Below, one piece after another: positions 1-7,488 of a stretch of DNA of 37,083 nt. Made by a program: the position numbers and the translations under genes. Source of the stretch: Bacteroidales bacterium (lineage in GTDB: Bacteria > Bacteroidota > Bacteroidia > Bacteroidales > UBA932). The DNA lies in the NCBI GenBank assembly GCA_016287875.1, contig JAEEXQ010000014.1:1-37083 (forward strand). Reading direction: 5' to 3'. Under the pieces are notes generated by a model. That model did no database searches and was not told the DNA's origin. It saw only the letters and a program-made list of their open reading frames with translations. Position 1 is the first letter of the stretch. Every line of letters begins with the position of its first letter.

Positions 1-1127
1 GACGAGAATCCGTATTCGGTAGCCTTGGTATCGTCGTCGAACTTGAACTGGAAGTTTCCGTTGAAACCGAGGTTCAGCCACTCTCCTCCGTGGAAGATAT
101 TCTTGTGGAAATAGCTTATCTGGGGAGAGATGCCCATCAGTCCGGAAGAGTTGGAAGAGCCTTCCAGGTTTACCTTGAACCCCTGCATCGGGGAGCGGGA
201 GAGATTGATCCTGCAATCAACCACGGAACTGTCCGCCTGGGTCATCTCTATGGCGACACCGCTGAACACCTTCAGGGAGGAAAGCCTTCCGTATGTGGTC
301 GAAACTGTGCTTTCGCGGTAGAGCTGCCCGGGCTTGACCGTATTCAGGCCGGTGAGTACGGACTCCCTGAACTTGAGGTCCTTGGGCAGGGATATGGTCA
401 CCTTCCCTATGGTATATCGGTTCAGGGGCCTGGCGGCGGCGGGTGTCTGGCTGCGCTCGTATTCCCTGATGCGGTATTTGAGCAGGGTGTGGCCCCCGAC
501 GGTATCCGCCTCGAAGGAGTAATTGTCCTTGACCAGGGAGTAGTAACCCAGGTTGCGCATACGGGAGGAAGAACGCACGGTCTCTTCTTCCAGCAGCTTC
601 TCGGACAGGTAGCTGCCTTTGAGCAGGCTAGAAACTGTGGCCGTATCGGCGTAGAAATCCCCTGCGAAAGGCATATAGTCCGGCACTTCGTATTCTATCT
701 TCTCTATGGGAAGACGCTTGCCCAGGGTGACTATGTAGTTGACCTTGATCTTCTTGCCGTTCCTGATGGTGGTGCTGTCCACCTTGGAATCGTAGTAGCC
801 CAGATAGCGCAGCCTGTTGGAGATGTTGTTTATCGACGTGCCCACGGAGGCCTCGTCGTAAACGATGGGAGGCGTGCCTATCTTATGCCAGAGGCCGTCC
901 TTTTTCGACCAGTTGTACACATAGACGAAGGGATTGAAGCCCAGCAGGCCGCCGTCACCATCGTCCTGGCGTATGTAGTTGCTGATTTCGCCGGTGGAGA
1001 ATCCGTTGTCGTCGGTGATTACCACATTGTTCCCTTCCAGCTGGTACTGGCCCTCTTCGAGGACGCGGGTAGTGCTGCAGGCGAAGAGCAGCAGGCATAA
1101 ACCAGTGTAAAGGAAAAGGCGTTTCAT
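1..1127 (-). CDS. tamL: TamL-like Omp85-family outer-membrane lipoprotein (partial, 3' end outside window)
   Basis: About 375 codons are visible, starting at the ATG at 1127-1125 and running off the left edge. The product begins with a basic, hydrophobic leader ending in LLFAC, a lipobox with the acylated Cys at about residue 17. POTRA-like repeats follow: stretches such as NISNRLRYLGYYDSKVD near residue 105 and SRMRNLGYYSLVKD near 190 have the usual loop-to-GYY pattern. The visible end enters the region before the C-terminal 16-strand barrel. Omp85 proteins insert or export outer-membrane material; the lipid-anchored version is typical of Bacteroidota (TamL, the TamA counterpart). A TAnnTTTG element lies six bases upstream of the start. 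BamA itself is less likely because BamA is not normally a lipoprotein. The family is fairly certain; the tamL name is an inference. Confidence 0.75.
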   Translation of the reverse strand, partial: MKRLFLYTGLCLLLFACSTTRVLEEGQYQLEGNNVVITDDNGFSTGEISNYIRQDDGDGGLLGFNPFVYVYNWSKKDGLWHKIGTPPIVYDEASVGTSINNISNRLRYLGYYDSKVDSTTIRNGKKIKVNYIVTLGKRLPIEKIEYEVPDYMPFAGDFYADTATVSSLLKGSYLSEKLLEEETVRSSSRMRNLGYYSLVKDNYSFEADTVGGHTLLKYRIREYERSQTPAAARPLNRYTIGKVTISLPKDLKFRESVLTGLNTVKPGQLYRESTVSTTYGRLSSLKVFSGVAIEMTQADSSVVDCRINLSRSPMQGFKVNLEGSSNSSGLMGISPQISYFHKNIFHGGEWLNLGFNGNFQFKFDDDTKATEYGFS

Positions 1128-1133
1128 ACCTTA

Positions 1134-1141
1134 CAAAGATA
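1134..1141 (-). promoter_or_regulatory. -7 promoter element of the tamL-like gene
   Basis: Read on the minus strand the bases are TATCTTTG, a perfect match to the Bacteroidota TAnnTTTG box. Only six bases separate it from the ATG, so the transcript would be leaderless or nearly so. No good -33 TTTG was found at the usual distance. Confidence 0.5.
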
Positions 1142-1148
1142 ACAATTA

Positions 1149-1180
1149 TTTGCTTTTGTCTCGCCTTGAATGTATTTTTG
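1149..1180 (+). promoter_or_regulatory. Bacteroidota-type promoter of the SpoU methyltransferase gene
   Basis: TTTG at 1149-1152 and TATTTTTG at 1173-1180 are separated by 20 bases, matching the TTTG / TAnnTTTG consensus of the primary Bacteroidota sigma factor. The ATG at 1186 follows after five bases, implying an extremely short or absent 5' leader. The element overlaps the region used by the divergent tamL-like gene. Confidence 0.6.
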
Positions 1181-1185
1181 CATTG

Positions 1186-1887
1186 ATGGAAGCACTCAGC
1201 AACAACGAAATCCGCCAGATCCGCTCGCTTCGCGAGAAGAAATTCCGCGACGAGTCGGGCCTCTTCCTGGTAGAAGGCGAGAAGATGGTCTCCGAAGCCC
1301 TTTCCTCAGGGCTGGACGTGGTGCGCGTGGTACGCAGGTCGGATGTGGGGGAAAAGATTATGGAAAGGATCAGCTCCCAGACCAGTCCCTCCCCCGTGCT
1401 CGCGGTCGTCCGCAAGCCCGCCCCGGCCGTCCACGGTGCCTCGGGCCTTTGCCTCGCCCTGGATTCGGTGCGGGACCCCGGCAATATGGGCACTATCCTG
1501 CGCTTGGCCGACTGGTTCGGCATCGACTGCGTGTTCGCTTCCCCCGATAGCGTCGAACTCTACAATCCTAAAGTGGTGCAGGCTTCTATGGGAGCCATAT
1601 TCCGTAAGAAGCTTATATACTGTGACATACCTTCAAAATGCAGGGAATTCCGCGAAGCGGGCCTGGATGTGTTCGGAACCTTCCTGAAGGGAGACGACAT
1701 CTACCGCAGCACCCTTCCCTCCGAGGCACTGATAGTGCTCGGTAACGAGGCGGATGGAATCAGCGATGCAGTGGCCGCGGAATGCAGCCGCGCTCTGACC
1801 ATTCCTTCCTTCGGCGGAGGTGCGGAATCCTTGAACGTTTCGATAGCCGCTGCGATAACCGTATCCGAATTCAGGAGATGGAAGTAA
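1186..1887 (+). CDS. SpoU/TrmH-family RNA 2'-O-methyltransferase
   Basis: A 233-residue protein predicted to transfer a methyl group from S-adenosylmethionine to a ribose 2'-OH of rRNA or tRNA. An N-terminal substrate-binding segment (EKKFRDESGLFLVEG, about 18-31) precedes the knotted SPOUT domain. Its three motifs are visible: DSVRDPGNMGTILRLADW at about 93-110, LGNEADGIS at about 185-193, and IPSFGGGAESLNVSIAAA at about 206-223. The reading frame stays open upstream, but the ATG at 1186 follows the -7 promoter element by five bases and matches the family N-terminus, so the start at 1150 is rejected because it lies inside the promoter. The last ten bases overlap the next gene. The exact RNA target cannot be read from the sequence. 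Confidence 0.88.
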   Translation: MEALSNNEIRQIRSLREKKFRDESGLFLVEGEKMVSEALSSGLDVVRVVRRSDVGEKIMERISSQTSPSPVLAVVRKPAPAVHGASGLCLALDSVRDPGNMGTILRLADWFGIDCVFASPDSVELYNPKVVQASMGAIFRKKLIYCDIPSKCREFREAGLDVFGTFLKGDDIYRSTLPSEALIVLGNEADGISDAVAAECSRALTIPSFGGGAESLNVSIAAAITVSEFRRWK

Positions 1888-3206
1888 TCTATCAGGTACT
1901 GCCCCGCATCTGGGGCAAAGGAAAGTTTTCCGACTGGGACTCCAAGTGTTTCGATTATCTCAAGAGCCTGCACGTCAGTGCGGTATGGTATACAGGGGTG
2001 ATACGCCACGCCAGCGGCCGGCCTTACGTCAAAGGCGATCCCGGATCCCCCTATTCCATAGAGGATTATTATGATGTGAACCCCTATCTTGCCGATGATC
2101 CCTGCGCCAGGATGAAGGAATTCTGCAATCTCGTGCGCCGTACCCATAAGGCTGGGCTCAAGGTCATAATAGACTACATCCCCAACCACGTTTCCCCCGA
2201 ATGCAAGGACCTGCCCGTATGCAGCTGGTACGACTATGACTGGTCGGATACCCGCAAGGTCGATTACAATCATCCGGATACCTGGGAGAAAATGCTGAAG
2301 ATACTGCTCTTCTGGGCTTCCAAGGGCGTGGATGGCTTCCGCTGCGACATGGTGGAGATGGTGCCGCCCGAATTCCTGGGATGGCTTATTTCCGAGGTCA
2401 GGAAGGAGTATCCCGGGATGCTCTTCATAGGAGAGGCCTACGACAAGGGAAACTACCGCCGCTATATCAAGGAACTGGGATTCGACCTCCTCTACGACAA
2501 ATCCGGCCTCTACGACAACCTGCGATCCATCATCTGCCGAGGTTCCACCGCCCGCGGAATCACCCGCAACTGGCAGTTCCTGCAGGATCTGCAGCCCAAT
2601 ATGCTCAACTTTCTGGAGAATCACGACGAGCAGCGCTTCGCATCCCCCTACTTTGCGGGAGATGCCACCAAAGCCGGCCCCGCGCTGGTGGTCGGCGCCC
2701 TTTTCAACAGGGCGTCCTATATGATCTATATGGGTCAGGAGATTGGTACCGATGCTTCCGAAGGCGCCGAGGGCAGGACATCCATATTCGACTGGGTGCA
2801 CCCGGATCCTCTGCGCAGGCTATACCGCCATATTCATTCCGGGACTGGCTTGAACGAGGAGGAATCCTGCGTACTGCAAGCTTACAGGGCCGTTTTCGAG
2901 TGTCTCTCCCCCGGAGGGATATTCGGTCCCCTCTTCCTCGAAGGGGAGAACTACGACCTCTGCTGGTGCAATTCCGTGGTGCTGGGATTCGATCCCGAAA
3001 AGCATTTTGCGTTCATACGGCATTACCTCGCCCCTGGAGCACGTAAGGCTGATGCGGTGATAGTCGCCTGCAATTTCTCGGGAGAGCCTGCCAGCATGAC
3101 CCTGAACATCCCTGAGGACCTCCGCTCCCGCGAAGAACTGGCCTGGCTCCCGGCCAAAGCATCGCTTTCGGTTTCCGCCTGGGGATACAGCATTCTTACG
3201 CTCTAA
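1878..3206 (+). CDS. Cytoplasmic GH13 alpha-amylase-family glycosidase
   Basis: A 442-residue (beta/alpha)8-barrel enzyme acting on alpha-glucosidic bonds. GH13 landmarks are present: region I IDYIPNH (about 98-104), the nucleophile Asp157 in GFRCDMVE, the acid/base Glu186 in FIGEAYD, and the transition-state Asp250 in LENHDEQR. A C-terminal beta-sandwich-like tail (about 370-442) ends the protein. There is no signal peptide, so it probably acts in the cytoplasm on glycogen, maltodextrins or a related glycoside; substrate is not readable. The start is the ATG at 1878, which overlaps the methyltransferase gene by ten bases and implies co-transcription. An in-frame upstream Met at 1782 is rejected because it lies within the methyltransferase coding region and adds no conserved sequence. 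Confidence 0.87.
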   Translation: MEVIYQVLPRIWGKGKFSDWDSKCFDYLKSLHVSAVWYTGVIRHASGRPYVKGDPGSPYSIEDYYDVNPYLADDPCARMKEFCNLVRRTHKAGLKVIIDYIPNHVSPECKDLPVCSWYDYDWSDTRKVDYNHPDTWEKMLKILLFWASKGVDGFRCDMVEMVPPEFLGWLISEVRKEYPGMLFIGEAYDKGNYRRYIKELGFDLLYDKSGLYDNLRSIICRGSTARGITRNWQFLQDLQPNMLNFLENHDEQRFASPYFAGDATKAGPALVVGALFNRASYMIYMGQEIGTDASEGAEGRTSIFDWVHPDPLRRLYRHIHSGTGLNEEESCVLQAYRAVFECLSPGGIFGPLFLEGENYDLCWCNSVVLGFDPEKHFAFIRHYLAPGARKADAVIVACNFSGEPASMTLNIPEDLRSREELAWLPAKASLSVSAWGYSILTL

Positions 3207-3223
3207 GTGTGGATATTTTTTGT

Positions 3224-3231
3224 TAACTTTG
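3224..3231 (+). promoter_or_regulatory. -7 promoter element ahead of pfp
   Basis: TAACTTTG fits TAnnTTTG and lies 35 bases before the ATG of pfp. It is in the 60-base gap after the glycosidase gene and probably starts the long plus-strand operon. The -33 element is poor. Confidence 0.5.
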
Positions 3232-3266
3232 CGCGTATTATTAGTTAGAAGGTTTTATTTAACAAT

Positions 3267-4496
3267 ATGAAAGATTCAATCATCATCCTTTGCGGCGGTG
3301 GCCCGGCTCCGGGTATGAATACCGTCGTCTGCTCTGTAGCAAAGACATTCCTTTCCAATGGTTATCGCGTAATCGGCCTCCACGGCGGATATTCCGGCCT
3401 TTTCAGCAAGGCTCCCCGTACCGAGGAGATAGACTTCTTCAAGGCGGACGCCTACTTCAACAGAGGTGGCAGCTACCTTCAGATGAGCCGCTTCAAACCT
3501 ACCGACAAAGATTTCGAAGAGAACTTCAACCTCGAACTCTTCAAGAGCAACAACATCAAGCTCCTCGTCACCGTCGGCGGCGATGATACCGCATCCACGG
3601 CCAACCGTATCGCCAAGTTCCTCGAGGCCAAGCGCTACCCCATCCACAACATCCACGTTCCCAAGACCATCGACAACGACCTTCCCTTGCCCGGAAACGC
3701 TCCTACCTTCGGATTCAACTCCGCCAAGGACGAAGGCGCACATATCGCGCGCACCGTCTATGAAGATGCCCGCACCTCCGGCAACTGGCTGCTCATCAGC
3801 GCTATGGGCCGCAGCGCAGGCCACCTTGCCCTCGGTATAGGCGAGGCCACCCACTGCCCTATGACCATCATCCCCGAGATGTTCAACAAGACGGCCATCA
3901 GCCTCGACAAGATAGTCAAGCTTGCCATCTCCACCATCATCAAGCGTCAGATCCTCGGAATCCCTTACGGCACCGTAGTAGTCGCCGAAGGCGTCTTCCA
4001 CGACCTCGACCCTCAGGAGATCAAGGCAGCCGGCGTCACCATGACCTACGATGAGCACGGACATCCCGAGCTCGGCAAGATCAGCAAGGCAGTTCTCTTC
4101 AACGACATCCTCGAGAAGGAGTTCAAGAAGATCGGCCTCAAGATCAAGACCCGTCCCGTGGAGATCGGCTACGACGTGCGTTGCCAGGATCCTATCGGAT
4201 TCGACCTTACCTACTGCACCGAACTCGCCATGGGTGCCTACGAACTCTTCGCAAAGGGAGAGACCGGCTGCATGGTCTATGTCGATGCCAACGGCGAGGC
4301 CCATCCCCTCTATCTTAAGGACCTTCAGAATGCGGAAGGCAAGATCCCTCCCCGTCGCGTCAGCATCGAAGGAGGCATCGCGCAGAACTACTATTCGCAT
4401 ATCTGCCACTACATCACTCCCGCCGACTACGAAGCTGCCAAGGCCATCGTAGCCAATCCCGAGGAGTACGATTTCAAGAAGATCCTGGGCTGGTAA
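3267..4496 (+). CDS. pfp: 6-phosphofructokinase, probably pyrophosphate-dependent
   Basis: A 409-residue phosphofructokinase that phosphorylates fructose 6-phosphate in glycolysis. The N-terminal CGGGPAPGMN loop binds the phosphoryl donor. GGDD at 104-107 and PKTIDND at 132-138 are the diagnostic sites: ATP enzymes have GGDG and PGTIDND, whereas Asp and Lys at these places are associated with use of pyrophosphate, making the step reversible. GRSAGHLA (about 182-189) belongs to the sugar-phosphate site. Codon use is strongly biased, as expected for abundant glycolytic enzymes. The gene follows a -7 box at 3224-3231 and precedes ligA by ten bases. PPi dependence is inferred from motifs and not shown. 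Confidence 0.88.
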   Translation: MKDSIIILCGGGPAPGMNTVVCSVAKTFLSNGYRVIGLHGGYSGLFSKAPRTEEIDFFKADAYFNRGGSYLQMSRFKPTDKDFEENFNLELFKSNNIKLLVTVGGDDTASTANRIAKFLEAKRYPIHNIHVPKTIDNDLPLPGNAPTFGFNSAKDEGAHIARTVYEDARTSGNWLLISAMGRSAGHLALGIGEATHCPMTIIPEMFNKTAISLDKIVKLAISTIIKRQILGIPYGTVVVAEGVFHDLDPQEIKAAGVTMTYDEHGHPELGKISKAVLFNDILEKEFKKIGLKIKTRPVEIGYDVRCQDPIGFDLTYCTELAMGAYELFAKGETGCMVYVDANGEAHPLYLKDLQNAEGKIPPRRVSIEGGIAQNYYSHICHYITPADYEAAKAIVANPEEYDFKKILGW

Positions 4497-4506
4497 GCCT
4501 TTTCCC

Positions 4507-6555
4507 ATGGAGAAAGCTGCGGCACATAGCAGGATACTCGAACTCAGAACCATCCTGGAGGAGAACAGCCGGCTGTACTACGTCGACAACGCCCCCAGGA
4601 TGTCTGATTATGAGTATGACCAGCTGATGCACGAATTGGAAGCGCTGGAAGCGGATTTCCCGGAATTCGCTTCCGACGATTCCCCTACCCGCAAGGTCGG
4701 CAGCGACCTGGAGGGCGGTTTCGTGCAGCGTGCCCATCGCTATCCCATGCTTTCGCTTGCCAACACCTACTCCATAGAAGAAGTCGAAGAATTCTCGGCC
4801 AGGGCGGACAAGGCTCTGGATACATCCTTCAGCTACTGCTGCGAGCTCAAGTTCGACGGCACCGCCATCTGCCTCACCTACCGGAAGGGCAAGCTTGTGC
4901 AGGCCCTTACCCGCGGGGACGGAGTCGTCGGCGACGATGTTACCCGCAACGCCCTGCGCATCTCCAACATACCCAGGCAGCTGAAAGGAGATTATCCCGA
5001 AGAATTCGAAATCCGCGGCGAGGTGCTGATGCCCTATGAGGCATTCGACCATCTGAACGAACTCCGTACCCTGGACGACGAACAGCCTTTCGCGAATCCC
5101 CGCAACGCCGCTTCCGGCTCCCTCAAGCTGCAGAATCCCGACGAAGTCGCAGGCCGCGGGCTTTGGTGCACCCTGTACCACATCCCGGCGCAAAGCCTTG
5201 ACTTCGAGTCCCACGACCAGGCCCTGCGCGCCGCCGCTTCCTGGGGCCTTCCTGTTTCCGAGCATCGCAGGCTCTGCCACGATATCAAGGAAATCAAGGA
5301 ATACATAGACTATTGGGACGTCAAGCGCAAGGAGCTTCCCTTCGCCACTGACGGCGTGGTCATCAAGATTAACGAGATGGCCTGCCAGCGTGCCCTGGGC
5401 TACACTTCCAAGTCCCCCCGATGGGCCGTGGCATATAAGTTCAAGGCCGAGCAGGCCCTCACCCCCATTCTTTCTATCGACTATCAGGTGGGCCGTACCG
5501 GTGCTATAACCCCTGTCGCCAACCTCGAACCTGTGCTCCTTTCCGGGACTATCGTCAAGCGCGCCACCCTTGTGAACGAGGACCAGATGCGCCAGCTGGA
5601 CATCCACGAAGGAGATTCAGTCTATGTCGAGAAAGGCGGGGAGATAATCCCCAAGATTACGGCCGTCGAGCCTTCCCTGCGCAAAGCGGGAGCCAGGCTG
5701 CCTGATTTCCCTTCGGTATGCCCCGACTGCGGCACTCCCCTGGTGCGTGAAGAAGACGAAGCCAAGTGGTTCTGCCCCAACAGTGACGGCTGCCCTATGC
5801 AGATTAAGGGGGAACTGCTGCACTTTTGCTCCCGCAAGGCAATGGACATTCTTGCCGGAGAGGCCACTGTCGACCAGCTATTCACCCTCGGGCTTGCCAG
5901 GACTCCGGCCGATCTGTACGACCTCAGCCTGCATCAGCTGATGGCCCTCGAGGGATGGAGGGAGAAATCCGCGATGCGCTTCCGCGACAGCCTGGAGAAA
6001 TCCAGGGAAGTGCCTTTCGAGCGCGTCCTGTTCGCCCTTGGAATACGCTACGTGGGCGAAACCACCGCAAAGACGGTGGCCAGGTTCTTCGGAGACATCG
6101 ACAGCCTTAAGGCCGCCAGCGAAGAACAGCTCAAGGAAGTCCCTGACGTGGGAGATGTCTGCGCAGCCAGCATCTATTCATATTTCCGGGACGAGGCTCA
6201 TCTCGAGCAGATCAGGCGTCTGCGTTCGCACGGCCTCCGTTTCGGGGTCGGCGAGGCGGCGGACAAACTTTCCGATGCCCTTGCCGGCAAGAGCATCGTG
6301 ATTTCCGGAACCTTCAGCATCTCCCGCGACGATATGAAGGCTCTGATAGAAAAACACGGAGGTAAGAATTCGGGCAGCATCAGCAGCAAGACATCCTTCC
6401 TGCTTGCGGGCGAGAAACCCGGGCCCGAGAAACTCCGCAAATGCGAGCAGCTTGGCGTACCCGTGATGGGAGAAGAAGCCTTCCTGGCCCTTCTTCCCGA
6501 AAGCGCCGGGCTCTCGGCCCAAAATGATAAAGTCGAACAGCTTAGTCTTTTCTAG
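4507..6555 (+). CDS. ligA: NAD-dependent DNA ligase LigA
   Basis: A 682-residue NAD+-dependent ligase that seals nicks in replication and repair. In order: the N-terminal Ia domain with YYxxDxPxxSDxEYD-like residues (about 24-39), the adenylation domain with nucleophile Lys115 in ELKFDG, the OB fold (about 320-395), a zinc finger with Cys405, 408, 423 and 429, helix-hairpin-helix repeats (about 430-580), and a BRCT domain (about 590-665). The length is normal for the family. The last five residues are QLSLF, which matches the bacterial sliding-clamp-binding pentapeptide (see findings). The gene starts ten bases after pfp and ends three bases before yihY, so it is probably part of the same transcript. 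Confidence 0.97.
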   Translation: MEKAAAHSRILELRTILEENSRLYYVDNAPRMSDYEYDQLMHELEALEADFPEFASDDSPTRKVGSDLEGGFVQRAHRYPMLSLANTYSIEEVEEFSARADKALDTSFSYCCELKFDGTAICLTYRKGKLVQALTRGDGVVGDDVTRNALRISNIPRQLKGDYPEEFEIRGEVLMPYEAFDHLNELRTLDDEQPFANPRNAASGSLKLQNPDEVAGRGLWCTLYHIPAQSLDFESHDQALRAAASWGLPVSEHRRLCHDIKEIKEYIDYWDVKRKELPFATDGVVIKINEMACQRALGYTSKSPRWAVAYKFKAEQALTPILSIDYQVGRTGAITPVANLEPVLLSGTIVKRATLVNEDQMRQLDIHEGDSVYVEKGGEIIPKITAVEPSLRKAGARLPDFPSVCPDCGTPLVREEDEAKWFCPNSDGCPMQIKGELLHFCSRKAMDILAGEATVDQLFTLGLARTPADLYDLSLHQLMALEGWREKSAMRFRDSLEKSREVPFERVLFALGIRYVGETTAKTVARFFGDIDSLKAASEEQLKEVPDVGDVCAASIYSYFRDEAHLEQIRRLRSHGLRFGVGEAADKLSDALAGKSIVISGTFSISRDDMKALIEKHGGKNSGSISSKTSFLLAGEKPGPEKLRKCEQLGVPVMGEEAFLALLPESAGLSAQNDKVEQLSLF

Positions 6556-6558
6556 GAT

Positions 6559-7488
6559 ATGAGAAAGTATGAGATGACCGACAGGAAAGTCACCTGGAAA
6601 GACATAAAGGAGCTCTTCACCGATAAGGTCTGGGCAATGGAGACGGACTTCGCCACCAAGACCTGGAGGAGCATAGTGCACTTCATCAGGATAGTGCGCA
6701 AGACCTTCGACACCTTTGCCGAACACAGGATGGGATTCCAGTGCGTGGCGCTCAGCTATTTCGTGACGCTGGCCATAGTCCCCCTGGTGGCTTTCATATT
6801 CTTCGTCTCCAAGGGCCTGCACATAGCGGACAAACTGGAAGTGCTGCTCACCACCCTGCTGCCCAACAACCTTGACCTGGTGAAGATCGCCATCGAGAAG
6901 GCCGACAACATACTCAAAGTGGCCCATTCCGGGCCGGTCGGCGTAGTGTCCGCACTGATGTTCTTGTGGACCATCATCTGGTTGATGTTCCAGACCGAAA
7001 GGGTTTTTAACAATGTTTGGGGCATACGCAAGATACCCCGTAAGACCTATAAGCGATTCAGTTTCTACATAGGATTGCTTTTTATGATACCCTTCGTGGT
7101 TATCATTTTCTGCTACGGAATCGCAGCTTATACCAATGCAGTTTCGCTCATAGGCATAGATGCCGCCTACCTCACCAGATTCGTGTCGTGGCTGCTGTTC
7201 TATGCCGTGGTAGTGTTTACGCTGTCGGCTGCGTTCAAATATATCCCGGCCTGTCTCGTACGCTACAGGCACGCCTTGGTGGCCGCGGTGTTCTCAGGCG
7301 CCATATTCTGCCTCTTCCAGTACATCTATCTGGAAACCCAGGTGTTCGTGAGCCGTCTGAATGCCGTTTACGGAGTCATCGCCGCCATTCCCTTGTTCCT
7401 GATCTGGCTGAATTTCAGTTTCCAGATCATTATGTACGGAGCCCAGCTCAGCTATGCGCTCCAGGATGAAGCCGAACTTAAGAAATGA
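6559..7488 (+). CDS. yihY: YihY/BrkB-family inner-membrane protein
   Basis: A 309-residue polytopic membrane protein of the YihY/UPF0761 family. Six hydrophobic segments are visible at about 64-85, 127-146, 168-191, 206-227, 239-258 and 272-294, with a charged cytoplasmic N-terminus. The conserved region around FQTERVFNNVWGIRK (about 144-158) is a family hallmark. The biochemical role is not established; the old name ribonuclease BN is a known misassignment for this family. The gene sits three bases after ligA, and its stop overlaps the start of the RelA/SpoT gene in an ATGA, which suggests translational coupling. Confidence 0.88.
   Translation: MRKYEMTDRKVTWKDIKELFTDKVWAMETDFATKTWRSIVHFIRIVRKTFDTFAEHRMGFQCVALSYFVTLAIVPLVAFIFFVSKGLHIADKLEVLLTTLLPNNLDLVKIAIEKADNILKVAHSGPVGVVSALMFLWTIIWLMFQTERVFNNVWGIRKIPRKTYKRFSFYIGLLFMIPFVVIIFCYGIAAYTNAVSLIGIDAAYLTRFVSWLLFYAVVVFTLSAAFKYIPACLVRYRHALVAAVFSGAIFCLFQYIYLETQVFVSRLNAVYGVIAAIPLFLIWLNFSFQIIMYGAQLSYALQDEAELKK

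Noticed and set aside
3276..4553. A 425-codon open frame antisense to pfp
   Set aside because: It mirrors the strong third-position bias of pfp. It has no family features and no promoter, and its protein is low in normal hydrophobic/charged pattern.
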